A model generated the notes under the pieces. The model was not told the origin of the DNA. It searched no databases and worked only from the letters and a program-made list of their open reading frames with translations. A stretch of 64,000 nt of DNA, taken from assembly GCA_002320005.1 (NCBI GenBank), contig DCJK01000038.1, forward strand, positions 15,038 to 79,037. The letters run 5' to 3'. A program made the position numbers and the translations under genes. Shown here piece after piece: positions 7,642 to 16,440 of this stretch. The DNA comes from Firmicutes bacterium UBA1702 (GTDB lineage Bacteria > Bacillota > Clostridia > Peptostreptococcales > Anaerovoracaceae). The first letter of the stretch is position 1; each line of letters begins with the position of its first letter.

Positions 7642-9136
7642 ACCCAATCGCCCCCAGTTTCTTGCGGATTTCGTCCTCCAGTTCGTGAGACTTTGCAAAC
7701 ATCTCCGAAAGCTCAGAAGTAAGGCGTGTCATCTTTTCTTCAAAGGGTTCTCCATCGTCCGGGGCTTCTTCAATACCGACATATCTGCCCGGTGTCAGAA
7801 TGAAGTCTTGCTTTTCGATTTCCTGCAAATCGGCAACTGCGCAGAAGCCTTTTACATCTTCAAGTGTACCTTCTTGGAATGCCGTAAATGTATCTGCCAG
7901 CTTTTGAATATCCTCATCGGTAAAATCTCTGTGCTTACGGTCGACCATATAACCCATCTTGCGGGCGTCGATAAACAGCGTTTTGCCTTTTTGCTTCTTG
8001 TTCTTGGAAATAAACCAAAGTGTTACCGGAATAGTGACGCTGTAAAAGAGCTGTGTCGGTAAAGCAACGATACCTTCTACAAGGTCAGCCTGAATGATAT
8101 TTTTTCTGATTTCTCCCTCGCCGCTGGACTGAGATGACAACGCTCCGTTTGCAAGCACAAGACCAATCTTTCCGTTCGGTGCAAGGTGATGTATCATATG
8201 CTGAATCCATGCATAGTTGGCGTTGCCGGCAGGCGGTGTTCCATATTTCCAACGAACATCTTCTTTGAGCTTTTCCTGTCCCCAGTTTGAAAGATTGAAA
8301 GGCGGATTTGCCATAATGAAATCTGCTTTCAGTGTTTTATGTAAGTCATTAAAGAATGTATCTGCTTGATACGGACCGAAGTCTGCGTCAATGCCACGAA
8401 TAGCCATATTCATCTTTGCCATTTTCCAAGTGTCGGCATTAGACTCCTGACCGTAAACGGCGATTTCTCCACGCTTTCCGCTGTGAGCCTGAATAAACTT
8501 CGCACTCTGCACGAACATACCACCCGAACCACAGCAAGGGTCATAAACACGGCAGTTTTTGAACGGTTTTAGGATGGCAACGATTGTTTTAACAATACTT
8601 GCCGGGGTATAGAACTCGCCGCCCTTAACACCTTCATAAGCCGCAAACTGCTGAATACAATACTCATAAGTTCTGCCGAGAAGGTCTTTGCTTTCTTCTG
8701 TGTCGCCCATATCCATATTGGTAAACAGGTCAACAACATCACCTAAAACACGCTTGTCCAAATCAGGGCTTGCGTAGTTTTTCGGTAAAACATTTTTAAG
8801 GGTTGTATTTTCCTTTTCGATGGCTCTCATAGCGTCATCAATAACAGTGCCGATTTCCGGTGTATGAGCCGCAGAAGCAATCTTGCTCCAACGAGCGTCC
8901 TCCGGCACGAAGAAGATGTTATCTTCAACATAGGCATCTCTATCGTCCTCAAAGCCGTCGCCTTCTGCAACAAGCTCCTGATAGCGTTTTTCAAAAGCAC
9001 TTGAAATGTAACGCAGAAAAATAAGTCCTACGATAACCTTTCTGTATTCTGCTGCAGGGATATGCCCCCAAAGGACACACGCTGCGTCCCAAATCTGTTT
9101 TTCAAAGCCGATATTGGCGCTATTTTTAACAGCCAT
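7631..9136 (-). CDS. hsdM: Type I DNA methyltransferase subunit M (HsdM)
   Basis: The 501-residue protein carries an N-terminal HsdM helical domain (GFEKQIWDAACVLWGHIP) and an N6-adenine methyltransferase core. The SAM-binding motif reads YDPCCGSGGMFVQ near residue 198 and the catalytic motif is ADFIMANPPFNLSNWG near 272. With HsdS it methylates the recognition site, and with HsdR it forms the restriction complex. It is the first gene of the locus in transcription order. ATG 9136 has GTGAGG upstream. The stop overlaps the hsdS 5' half, which ties HsdM output to whichever specificity half is behind it. Confidence 0.96.
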   Translation of the reverse strand: MAVKNSANIGFEKQIWDAACVLWGHIPAAEYRKVIVGLIFLRYISSAFEKRYQELVAEGDGFEDDRDAYVEDNIFFVPEDARWSKIASAAHTPEIGTVIDDAMRAIEKENTTLKNVLPKNYASPDLDKRVLGDVVDLFTNMDMGDTEESKDLLGRTYEYCIQQFAAYEGVKGGEFYTPASIVKTIVAILKPFKNCRVYDPCCGSGGMFVQSAKFIQAHSGKRGEIAVYGQESNADTWKMAKMNMAIRGIDADFGPYQADTFFNDLHKTLKADFIMANPPFNLSNWGQEKLKEDVRWKYGTPPAGNANYAWIQHMIHHLAPNGKIGLVLANGALSSQSSGEGEIRKNIIQADLVEGIVALPTQLFYSVTIPVTLWFISKNKKQKGKTLFIDARKMGYMVDRKHRDFTDEDIQKLADTFTAFQEGTLEDVKGFCAVADLQEIEKQDFILTPGRYVGIEEAPDDGEPFEEKMTRLTSELSEMFAKSHELEDEIRKKLGAIGYEV

Positions 9137-9399
9137 AGAATTAATTACCTCACGTTCTTTTTATGCATTTGTCTTTGCTTGATTATAATATGAAATAAAC
9201 TAAGCAGAAATCTCCAATGAATTATCTTATATTATAACATCCATTCGTTCGTTCTTCAATTCGAACGTAAGTTCAATGGGGTAAAAAACGCCCTTTTTAG
9301 CCATTTTTACAGCGCTTCAACAGATAATCGTCTACCGCCCACCATCCCAGCAGGCGGTATTATCAAAATCTGCTATATTTCGTCAATTCATTATGCTGT
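9137..9399. promoter_or_regulatory. Intergenic region upstream of hsdM
   Basis: There is no gene here. On the minus strand two TATAAT boxes lie near 9183-9188 and 9228-9233, either of which could serve hsdM, but no good -35 was recognised. A short inverted repeat ACCGCC/GGCGGT lies at 9334-9358 without a U-tract. This stretch separates the restriction locus from the conjugation genes. Confidence 0.35.
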
Positions 9400-10971
9400 T
9401 TATGGTATGCTCAACCACCCCTTCTCAGGATTCACATATCTGCCGTTCAGCTTTACTCCAAGATGCAGATGTGGACCTGTGGAATTGCCTGTGCTTCCCA
9501 CATTACCAATATACTGTCCTCTTACTACCTTCTGACCTTCTTTAACTTTAATCTCACTCAGGTGTCCATATACCGTCTGCAGGTTATTGCCGTGGTCTAT
9601 AACAATGCAATTGCCGAGACCACCCATATATCCAGCAGATATAACAGCGCCGGCCTCACATGCAAGCACCTTCGTTCCGGTCGGAAAGGCAATATCAAGC
9701 CCCTGATGATATGTCGAGCCGAAGCCTCCGGGGGAGCTTCTCGGGCCGAAGTGTGATGATATATTTCCGCGCTTCATACCCTGAATCGGCAGTCCCAGCT
9801 TTCCCGGACCGGTATTGATAACATCGTATGAGTAGTTGCCGTAAGGATAGTATTTAAGGACATGCTCAACATAGTCCGGATCACCATATGATTTCCAGCC
9901 GTTTTTCTCTGCCTGTTCCTCTGAGAATTCAACTGCACCAGCATAGCTGTAGCCTCCGTATTTGCTTACTGCCCACGGAATATATCCGGATCCATAGTTA
10001 TATCCCTGAATAGCCAGTTTGATCCGGTCCATATCTACAGGGCTTTTGGCATTGGCAGCATCAAGGTTGTCGCTCAGATAATGAACTCCGCACCTGATTG
10101 AGTATTCAGGGTCTTTGATGCCACCGGGCTTCTTGGGATATTTTGTGTTGTATCTGCACTCTGATGCCTGCATCGGATCAGACCCTTTGCCACCGGACTC
10201 CTGCATCATAATCGCTTTTATAAGCTCTGTGTACTGCGGGATCCCATACTCATCGGCATATTTCTGTATGACAGGTGTGTAAGCTTCAACCTCAGGACTT
10301 ACAGGAACATAGGAAGAGGTGTCATCTCCAAAGAAATAGAATGCAGCACCAAACAGTGTGCACATAATGACTATGATAAGGGCTGCCGAACCTGCTGCTC
10401 CTATGGATACAGCAAGTGCCCGACCTGCTTCAATAATTCTTCGTGCAAAGTGAGTCACCATCTGTGCAGTTTTTCTCGCTTCATGCGCGCTTTTTCGTGC
10501 AATATCCTTTGTTTGAGCAGAAGTGCGTGCAGCCTGCTGCCGCTTTGCCTTATCTGACATTGCTTTCCTGTAAACGGCGGCCTTCTTCTGTGCCTCTGTG
10601 GGAGTTTTGATTTTAGGTGAATGAACAGCCGATAATGTCTGATTTTCTGAAGGCTGTGAGTACCTGTTTCTGAGAAGAATGTCTTTTCGCTTCTTTATCT
10701 CAATGGCATCCTTCTTCATGTGAATACGCCTTGCAGTTTCTTTACTCACGTTATATGCTGCAGCTGCACTTCTTCGTGCTCCTGTTTTGCTGATTTCAGC
10801 GACATGCTGCTGAGCGTAGCTTTCAGGACTATCTGGATCCCTTTTGTCAGGAATGGTGTTATCTTTAATCTTGAGATTAGCCTGCCTGATATGATGCGTC
10901 ATGACAGATGCACGATCAATAGTTTTTATAGAGCCAATGCTCAGCTCTCTGGTTTTGATATTTGCCAACAT
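9400..10971 (-). CDS. ICE cell-wall hydrolase: lysozyme-like plus M23 peptidase
   Basis: The protein has 523 residues from ATG 10971, chosen for AAAGGAGG upstream. A basic N-terminal region of about 195 residues is followed by one membrane segment (AALIIVIMCTLFGAAFYFFG). A lysozyme-like transglycosylase domain comes next (IKAIMMQESGGKGSDPMQAS), then an M23 endopeptidase with HQGLDIAFPTGT and GPHLHLGVKL, the metal-binding histidines. Proteins of this build sit at the end of Tn916/Tn1549 transfer operons and open the peptidoglycan for the secretion channel, as VirB1 does in other systems. Its own leader hairpin and promoter-like repeats lie upstream. Confidence 0.92.
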   Translation of the reverse strand: MLANIKTRELSIGSIKTIDRASVMTHHIRQANLKIKDNTIPDKRDPDSPESYAQQHVAEISKTGARRSAAAAYNVSKETARRIHMKKDAIEIKKRKDILLRNRYSQPSENQTLSAVHSPKIKTPTEAQKKAAVYRKAMSDKAKRQQAARTSAQTKDIARKSAHEARKTAQMVTHFARRIIEAGRALAVSIGAAGSAALIIVIMCTLFGAAFYFFGDDTSSYVPVSPEVEAYTPVIQKYADEYGIPQYTELIKAIMMQESGGKGSDPMQASECRYNTKYPKKPGGIKDPEYSIRCGVHYLSDNLDAANAKSPVDMDRIKLAIQGYNYGSGYIPWAVSKYGGYSYAGAVEFSEEQAEKNGWKSYGDPDYVEHVLKYYPYGNYSYDVINTGPGKLGLPIQGMKRGNISSHFGPRSSPGGFGSTYHQGLDIAFPTGTKVLACEAGAVISAGYMGGLGNCIVIDHGNNLQTVYGHLSEIKVKEGQKVVRGQYIGNVGSTGNSTGPHLHLGVKLNGRYVNPEKGWLSIP

Positions 10972-11004
10972 GAGTCCTCCTTTCGATTTTCGGTATAAGA
11001 AAAA

Positions 11005-11026
11005 CCGGGAAGATTTCTCCTCCCGG
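11005..11026 (-). terminator. Leader hairpin with U-tract before hydrolase gene
   Basis: CCGGGA at 11005-11010 pairs with TCCCGG at 11021-11026. On the minus strand TTTTTCTT follows, and the hydrolase start is only about 22 bases beyond. No promoter fits between, so the hairpin lies in the 5' leader and could act as an attenuator. GATGTGCC abuts its 5' side. Confidence 0.6.
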
Positions 11027-11044
11027 CACATCAGCTCACAAATC

Positions 11045-11121
11045 CGCAAAATGTGCAAAACACCATCGATATCATGCGTAAAAATGTGTTTAATTCGTAT
11101 TAAAAGTTGCGTAAAAATGTG
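11045..11121. repeat. Direct repeats TGCGTAAAAATGTG
   Basis: Two exact 14-base copies lie at 11075-11088 and 11108-11121, 33 bases apart. A looser copy (CGCAAAATGTG) lies at 11045-11055. They are between the terminator of the preceding gene and the leader hairpin of the hydrolase gene, the expected place for a promoter or operator. Confidence 0.5.
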
Positions 11122-11137
11122 ATTTAGAATGTAAAAA

Positions 11138-11167
11138 GCCCCCAGACCAGTTCCGTGATCTAAGGGC
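11138..11167 (-). terminator. Rho-independent terminator
   Basis: GCCCCCAGA (11138-11146) and TCTAAGGGC (11159-11167) form a 9-bp stem with two G-U pairs. TTTTT follows on the minus strand. It lies just downstream of the small gene at 11184. Confidence 0.65.
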
Positions 11168-11183
11168 AGATTGTTAATCGTTG

Positions 11184-11390
11184 CTAACGAAGAATTTTCT
11201 TGTAAAAGAATTTACTTTCATCATAACCATCTGTAAAGCCACAACAATACACAATCTCAAGAAGCTGATTTAAGTATTCGGATTTTACTTCATCTAATTC
11301 TGAAGCAACTTCTCCATACAGTTCCTCAGCTCGCTCAGGATAACAATCCTTGTTAAATAATTCGATATACTTTTCCTGTGGTTTTTTCAT
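11184..11390 (-). CDS. Small acidic ICE protein, unknown
   Basis: The product has 68 residues from ATG 11390. This start is 9 bases from GGAGG, while the ATG at 11396 is only 3 bases from it. It is acidic and soluble, with a YPERAEELYGEVASELDEVK helix. No domain was recognised. It sits between virB4 and the cell-wall hydrolase gene, with its own terminator downstream, so it belongs to the element, but its role is unknown. Confidence 0.6.
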   Translation of the reverse strand: MKKPQEKYIELFNKDCYPERAEELYGEVASELDEVKSEYLNQLLEIVYCCGFTDGYDESKFFYKKILR

Positions 11391-11472
11391 TTTCATTATC
11401 CTCCAAAAATATTTGATTAGAGATATAGTATATTGCTTCTATACAAAAATGAAAATCCCCTTAGACTTCATA

Positions 11473-13821
11473 TTAACAGATAGCCTGCTGCGCTAAACTT
11501 TCCACAGGCTTAGTTGTCATCAGCCTGTAAAGCCTGGTATCCCTAGGGAACTTGTTGGCAAATGGCACCAGTGAGCTTCCCACCTTTATAAGTCCGTGTC
11601 CTGCATCAACATTCGTTATATACGAAAGCTGCAGGTCGGAGATATTAAGAAGCTTGGCAAGCTCTACTCTGTCCGTTGCAGCCTGATTCAGCATTACAAT
11701 GAACTCGGAGTTAGAGAGCATCGTTCTTGCCGTATGGGACTGAAGCAGGTCGTCAACGTTCTGTGTGATGCCTGTACAGAAGGCTCCGTACTTACGCACT
11801 CTTTTCCACAGCTTGAACAGGAACTGTGCAGAATACTCGTGCATGAAGAGAAGATAAATCTCATCAATCATGATGAAGGTTTCCTTTCCCTTCATACGGT
11901 TGGCCGTAATCCTGTTGATAATGGAATCAAGGATTACCAGCATTCCGATGGCACGAAGCTGCTCTCCAAGTTCCAGGATGTCATAGCAGATTAACCTGTT
12001 GTCGGTGTCAACATTTGTCTGCTTGGCAAAGGTGTTAAGAGATCCTCTTGTGAACAGTTCCAGTTCAAGGGCCAGAGAATGAGCTTCCTTCTCCGGCTGT
12101 TTTAAAAGCTCATCTCTGAAGTCAGCGAGAGTCGGCGGTGTTCCCTGATAGTTCCCCTGCTTGTAGTATCTGTACACATTTTCAGTGCAGCGGTCTATGA
12201 TTGACTGCTGACCCTTGGTGAAGTGATGTCCGGCTATAATCTGCTCGCACAGTGACTGCAGGAACTGAGACTTTTCGATTATAGGGTCAACCTCGCCGTA
12301 GTCCCTTGACATATCCATCGCATTGATATGATTTGGTGATGTTGCGGATATCTCAATGACAGAGCCTCCGAGTGCATTTACAAGCGGTGCATACTCTCTT
12401 TCCGGGTCTATGATAATAATATCGGCATCAGATGAGAGCATCAGGTTGGTGATTTCATTTTTGGCAGTAAAGGATTTGCCGGAACCTGATACTCCGAGAA
12501 TGAACGAGTTACCGTTCAGAAGCTTTCTTCTGTCAGCAATCATCATGTTCTTGGAGATGACATTCTGACCATAGTAGATGCCGTTTTTATCATATACCTC
12601 CTGCACTCTGAAGGGCATGAAAACTGCAAGGCTCTCAGTAGTCAGAGTTCTGAAGGCGTCGATCTTTCTTACGCCAAAAGGTACTGCGGTCTGAAGTCCG
12701 TCAAGCTGCTGGTACCTAAGAGTTGTCATCTGGCAAAGATGCTTCCTTGCAGTAGTCAGTATCTCCTCTGTATCATTGTCAAGCTGTTTCTTTGTATCTG
12801 CAGTGTGAACCACAGTTATCACAGCGAACATCATTCGCTGGTCTCTTGTGGTAAGGTCATCGAGAAATTCCTTTGATTCCTTCCTCTGCTGCTCCATGTC
12901 ATAAGGCACTACGGCAGAATAGTTGCTGTTCATATTCTGCTTTCTCTGCCAGTTGGTGATGTTGGTCTCCACCCCAAGAAGCCTCTGTTCAACCTCTCTT
13001 ACCGCTTCGTCAGTAGGAACCGGAATGATATCAATGGACAGCATCAGATTCCTGTTTATATCCGTAAGCTCTGCCACCATGCTGTCTTTGATATATGAGG
13101 CATAATCCCTCAGAAGAAGAACGCGGCCGTAGCGGTCACCTATCCTGAAATAGCTGTCATGATTCTCGTAGCTGTCCGGGCAGATATAGTCTGCAAAATG
13201 ATGCCCCTTCTTCATGTGGTCCTTCATATCAAAACTGAAAGAGGTCTCTTCTCCTGTTCTGAAGAAATCGTGAATGATGCGAAGTCTTTCCTCAGCATCA
13301 AGCTCCACACATGGAGAACCCAGGCGGGCAAAATGAGATATGAGGTCCGCACCGACACGGGAGAAGTAGGTCCTTGCATCCTCAATGCTCTTCTTCACAA
13401 CAGATACTGTCACATACTTGTCCTGCACAATGGCATTGGAGCCTGTTGCCTTCTCAAGCAGAATCCTGTTGTACTCTTCTCTGTATTCATTTAGCCCGTC
13501 ATCCTTCATGTCCATGAGAATCTGACTCTCAAAATCAAGACGGTTAAGCCTTCTGTTATTGATAGTGATTTTCGTGGTGGCCCCGCTGTCAAATGAATTG
13601 AGAAGTTCTGAGTACTCAAGAAACATCATCTCCTTGTCAGAGCGTGATGCCACCGCATAGTTGATATCCCGGAACCTGAAGGTTTTGCTGTACTTGTTTT
13701 TGCCCGAAACAAAAATCCCGTCCGGATAAATGGTCCGAACGGGAATCATGTCCTGCACCTTCTTTGGAACCTGATACTTTTCCTTGTCCTGTTTAAGAGT
13801 ATTATTAAGTGTCTTTATCAT
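11473..13821 (-). CDS. VirB4/TraE-type conjugation ATPase
   Basis: The 782-residue ATPase has Walker A GVSGSGKSFTAKNE near residue 433 and Walker B ETFIMIDEIYLLF near 645. The N-terminal part carries the CagE/TrbE/VirB4 region. It powers assembly of, and transfer through, the type IV secretion channel at the inner face of the membrane. Its ATG overlaps the stop of the PrgI-like gene by four bases (ATGA), so the two are translationally coupled. Length and motifs are normal for Tn1549-family elements. Confidence 0.95.
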   Translation of the reverse strand: MIKTLNNTLKQDKEKYQVPKKVQDMIPVRTIYPDGIFVSGKNKYSKTFRFRDINYAVASRSDKEMMFLEYSELLNSFDSGATTKITINNRRLNRLDFESQILMDMKDDGLNEYREEYNRILLEKATGSNAIVQDKYVTVSVVKKSIEDARTYFSRVGADLISHFARLGSPCVELDAEERLRIIHDFFRTGEETSFSFDMKDHMKKGHHFADYICPDSYENHDSYFRIGDRYGRVLLLRDYASYIKDSMVAELTDINRNLMLSIDIIPVPTDEAVREVEQRLLGVETNITNWQRKQNMNSNYSAVVPYDMEQQRKESKEFLDDLTTRDQRMMFAVITVVHTADTKKQLDNDTEEILTTARKHLCQMTTLRYQQLDGLQTAVPFGVRKIDAFRTLTTESLAVFMPFRVQEVYDKNGIYYGQNVISKNMMIADRRKLLNGNSFILGVSGSGKSFTAKNEITNLMLSSDADIIIIDPEREYAPLVNALGGSVIEISATSPNHINAMDMSRDYGEVDPIIEKSQFLQSLCEQIIAGHHFTKGQQSIIDRCTENVYRYYKQGNYQGTPPTLADFRDELLKQPEKEAHSLALELELFTRGSLNTFAKQTNVDTDNRLICYDILELGEQLRAIGMLVILDSIINRITANRMKGKETFIMIDEIYLLFMHEYSAQFLFKLWKRVRKYGAFCTGITQNVDDLLQSHTARTMLSNSEFIVMLNQAATDRVELAKLLNISDLQLSYITNVDAGHGLIKVGSSLVPFANKFPRDTRLYRLMTTKPVESLAQQAIC

Positions 13822-14180
13822 TTTCTGTGCTTCCTCCCCGCTTTCTTTTCTTCTTTCATCTCATGCATCAAAACCCAGTACATGTTGTTATTGCCATAGC
13901 AGAGCTTCTTTGGTATGAGAAGTTCTGACTTTATCCATGCCCATATGAACTTCTCTGCACTCATCCCGTTATACTTCACAAAGCCCAGTACCGCAAAGGG
14001 CACGGCAGCCAGCATGCATACCCAGCTGACTGCTTCTATACCTATAAGCGGTTTCAGGAGAAAATACGAGAATATCGATGCTGCGATGGCAAGACAGGTA
14101 AATATGAACTGTCTCATGGTCAGCCCGAAGAACATAGACTCTGTATATTCTCTTATCTCACGATTGATTCTGACTTCCAT
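13818..14180 (-). CDS. PrgI family membrane protein of the T4SS
   Basis: This 120-residue protein begins MEVRINREIREYTESMFFGL and has two membrane segments at about residues 22-41 and 46-68. Small VirB3-like PrgI proteins precede virB4 in Gram-positive conjugative elements and help anchor the ATPase. The stop overlaps the VirB4 start, and the DUF5688 gene ends 3 bases before its own start. Confidence 0.88.
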   Translation of the reverse strand: MEVRINREIREYTESMFFGLTMRQFIFTCLAIAASIFSYFLLKPLIGIEAVSWVCMLAAVPFAVLGFVKYNGMSAEKFIWAWIKSELLIPKKLCYGNNNMYWVLMHEMKEEKKAGRKHRK

Positions 14181-14183
14181 AGC

Positions 14184-15137
14184 CTAGCACATCCTTTCTG
14201 ATACTCTGCTTCCCAGTTCTCTTCCTGCAGTAACATCATGGAGCATCCCGGCGTCTCTGTCATATTTCAGAACGCTGTCGCAGAGAACCTGACCCGGCTC
14301 CACTACAGATCTGTTGGCATCGCGCACCATAGCAGTAAACTCTTTTGGTCCCATGCCCATGCTCTGAGGCACGATAATGAACTCCTCTGTTGAAGAAGGA
14401 AGCGCATAGTAGTCTTCCCCAAGCACCTCAGAGATTCTCTGCTGTACATCAGGATAGAAAAGTGCCGCCGCTCCATGAATACCGCTCGTGTTGGTAAGGA
14501 TATACATTCCGGAGGCTGCAGGCTCGGGATGATCCAGAAGATTTGTTTCATCTCCACTAAACAGCTTTGCTTCCATGCTGCTTAGAACGGGTCTGTCTGT
14601 ATCCCAGGCCTCCTTAAGCGCCTGTCTGAACACATCGGACTTTTCTCTTCCCATTACCTTCAGAAGGTTGTTATTGACTACAGTGGAAAAGCATCCGTCA
14701 CTGCTTTCCTGAATCCTCACGTCACATACGAGAACGAGCCCGTTTCCAACTTCCATATACGGAGTATCCTTCAGAAACTCCCTGTTTCTTGATGATTCCA
14801 GAAGTCTCAGTGCAAGGCGCTTGTCTGAAAGATCCGGAAGCTGCTCAATGGTATCCGCAGAAGGCGCCATTCTTCCGGCATCAAAAGCCTGAAGGGCTAC
14901 ATCCTCTGCAATCCTGTCGGGATCTGTGCCGTTAACATACGCCTCAAAAGCATCATCAAGATAGATAGTCGGACACACATTGTTCCCATCAAGAGAAAAA
15001 CTAAGACCATTCAGCTTCTGATCGTTCATCTTCACTACCGCAGCCTGCCTCACCTCAATCTCACCATTGTATCTTTCTGCGATAAGCTCATGAATCTTGG
15101 CTGTCTCATATTTCAAAAATTCCTGTTTATTCATCAT
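14184..15137 (-). CDS. DUF5688 family protein
   Basis: The 317-residue soluble protein begins NKQEFLKYETAKIHELIAER and has no membrane segment. The sequence fits the DUF5688 family, found in many clostridial conjugative elements and of unknown function. AAGGAGG precedes two adjacent ATG codons, so the first or second methionine may be used. It lies between the TrbL-like and PrgI genes in a tight operon, which suggests a role linked to transfer. Confidence 0.78.
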   Translation of the reverse strand: MMNKQEFLKYETAKIHELIAERYNGEIEVRQAAVVKMNDQKLNGLSFSLDGNNVCPTIYLDDAFEAYVNGTDPDRIAEDVALQAFDAGRMAPSADTIEQLPDLSDKRLALRLLESSRNREFLKDTPYMEVGNGLVLVCDVRIQESSDGCFSTVVNNNLLKVMGREKSDVFRQALKEAWDTDRPVLSSMEAKLFSGDETNLLDHPEPAASGMYILTNTSGIHGAAALFYPDVQQRISEVLGEDYYALPSSTEEFIIVPQSMGMGPKEFTAMVRDANRSVVEPGQVLCDSVLKYDRDAGMLHDVTAGRELGSRVSERMC

Positions 15138-15151
15138 TTCTTTCTACCTCC

Positions 15152-15988
15152 TTATAGTCCCATCATTTCCCGGATGATCCGGTCACTCATTTTTACTGAA
15201 CCCACCAGAACCAGCATGTTGAACACAAGCTCGCCTATATACTTCCAGACCATTGCAGTAGGTGCCGCATCAGCATCCACAACAGGCGGCGTGGCTGCAA
15301 ACATTGAAAAGATTACGCATGCAAGCACGATAATCGCTCCCTCAAGGCATACTGCGGCATAGGATTTAACAAAACTTCTGCCCACGTTCTGCGTCGGCTG
15401 CCCTGCAAAGGTCGCAAGAGGAATCGGTGCAATGGCCGTGTACATATACAGCTTGAAAAACCTGCCGTACACCGTCATGATGATAATGAACGACAGTATT
15501 GTTATGAAAAGCGATCCTATGATTGTCACCGCCCACAACGGAATGCTTTCAAAGAAACCGCAGTCTTCAATTGCATCAATCATCTCGGACGGCAGGCTTG
15601 TCTTTGATGCCCCGCCAAGTCCTGATGTTCTCATGATTTTGCTGATGATTCCCTGGACAATCTCAAATACCGCCATCATAAGTTCAAGTCCGTATGTCAC
15701 CACGCCTTTGGCAATGGCAAAACGCAGAAACAGCTTCAGCGCATGCTCCGGCCTTTTCACATCGGTAAGGTTTGCTGATGTCTGAACAACTCCTGCCAGA
15801 AAAAACAAAACGAGGAGAGCAAGCCCTATAGCCTGCATCGCCCCGTTAATATTAAGTATTACGTTCCATATACCGCCGCCCTTGAAGTTCTCAGGCGACA
15901 TTGTCATCAGCTGCCATACCTCAGCCAGCTTGTCATTCCAGGTGCCAAGTGCGTTCTGCAGATTCTGTACTACCCAGTTATCCGACAC
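15152..15988 (-). CDS. TrbL/VirB6-like channel protein
   Basis: The product has 278 residues with about six hydrophobic segments, for example AIGLALLVLFFLAGV, GSLFITILSFIIIMTVYG and EGAIIVLACVIFSMFA. It starts at GTG 15988 behind AGGAGG. This is the TrbL/CD1112-like polytopic channel component of Tn1549-type elements, equivalent to VirB6. It overlaps the end of the small upstream gene by 19 bases. Confidence 0.88.
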   Translation of the reverse strand: MSDNWVVQNLQNALGTWNDKLAEVWQLMTMSPENFKGGGIWNVILNINGAMQAIGLALLVLFFLAGVVQTSANLTDVKRPEHALKLFLRFAIAKGVVTYGLELMMAVFEIVQGIISKIMRTSGLGGASKTSLPSEMIDAIEDCGFFESIPLWAVTIIGSLFITILSFIIIMTVYGRFFKLYMYTAIAPIPLATFAGQPTQNVGRSFVKSYAAVCLEGAIIVLACVIFSMFAATPPVVDADAAPTAMVWKYIGELVFNMLVLVGSVKMSDRIIREMMGL

Positions 15989-16203
15989 TTGATTAATCCT
16001 CCTCTCCTATTTTTCTTTTCCTTACATGAGATATATTTTTTCACCTCATTGATATCTTCTGTGCGATATTCGCTCAAATCTACAATACTGCTTCTGAGTA
16101 TCTGTTCTGCAATACTGCAAAACGGTTCATTTCTGAGATCTGATATATACATCGCTCCGCAGATATCTGCAAGTTCATTCAGAAGGTCATCTGCACACTT
16201 CAC
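15970..16203 (-). CDS. Small ICE protein, unknown
   Basis: This frame gives 77 residues, starting MKCADDLLNELADICGAMYI and ending in a basic tail. The ribosome site is weak (GGGAAG about 7 bases upstream). It overlaps the start of the TrbL-like gene, as expected in a compact operon. No family was recognised. The mixed acidic and hydrophobic composition looks coding, but it could be spurious. Confidence 0.5.
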   Translation of the reverse strand: MKCADDLLNELADICGAMYISDLRNEPFCSIAEQILRSSIVDLSEYRTEDINEVKKYISCKEKKNRRGGLIKCRITG

Positions 16204-16266
16204 ATTGCCTCACTTCCCAACTGATAATATGGGTGAGGATTTCTTTTATACAGCAGTTCTAACCAG

Positions 16267-16368
16267 TTATATGACACTTTTTATTTCCCCCTTTCCTGCA
16301 GCCTTTATTCCGGCGCAAATAAAAATGGCTCCGTCACAAGCCAGAGCAACAGCAACAACTTTATTCAA
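16267..16368 (-). CDS. Possible 33-residue membrane peptide with TTG start
   Basis: A strong GGAGGTGAACTCAA ribosome site precedes TTG 16368-16366. The frame reads MNKVVAVALACDGAIFICAG and then a short basic tail, a single hydrophobic stretch. It is too short for ordinary gene calls. It lies between the 401-residue cargo gene and the TrbL-like gene. It could be a small membrane protein of the transfer system or a leftover of one. Confidence 0.4.
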   Translation of the reverse strand: MNKVVAVALACDGAIFICAGIKAAGKGEIKSVI

Positions 16369-16413
16369 TTGAGTTCACCTCCAATCTGTGTATGGTATCT
16401 GTATATGAGGAAA

Positions 16414-16432
16414 CCCAGCCACACGGGCTGGG
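16414..16432 (-). terminator. Hairpin after the 401-residue gene, before the small peptide
   Basis: CCCAGCC (16414-16420) and GGCTGGG (16426-16432) form a perfect 7-bp stem, followed on the minus strand by TTTCCTC. CTACATACC lies on its 5' side, matching the motif at other element hairpins. It may terminate the upstream gene, or be a leader hairpin of the downstream one. Confidence 0.55.
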
Positions 16433-16440
16433 TATGTAGT

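Noticed and set aside
9334..9358. ACCGCC/GGCGGT inverted repeat as a terminator
   Set aside because: The loop is long and no U-tract follows on either strand.
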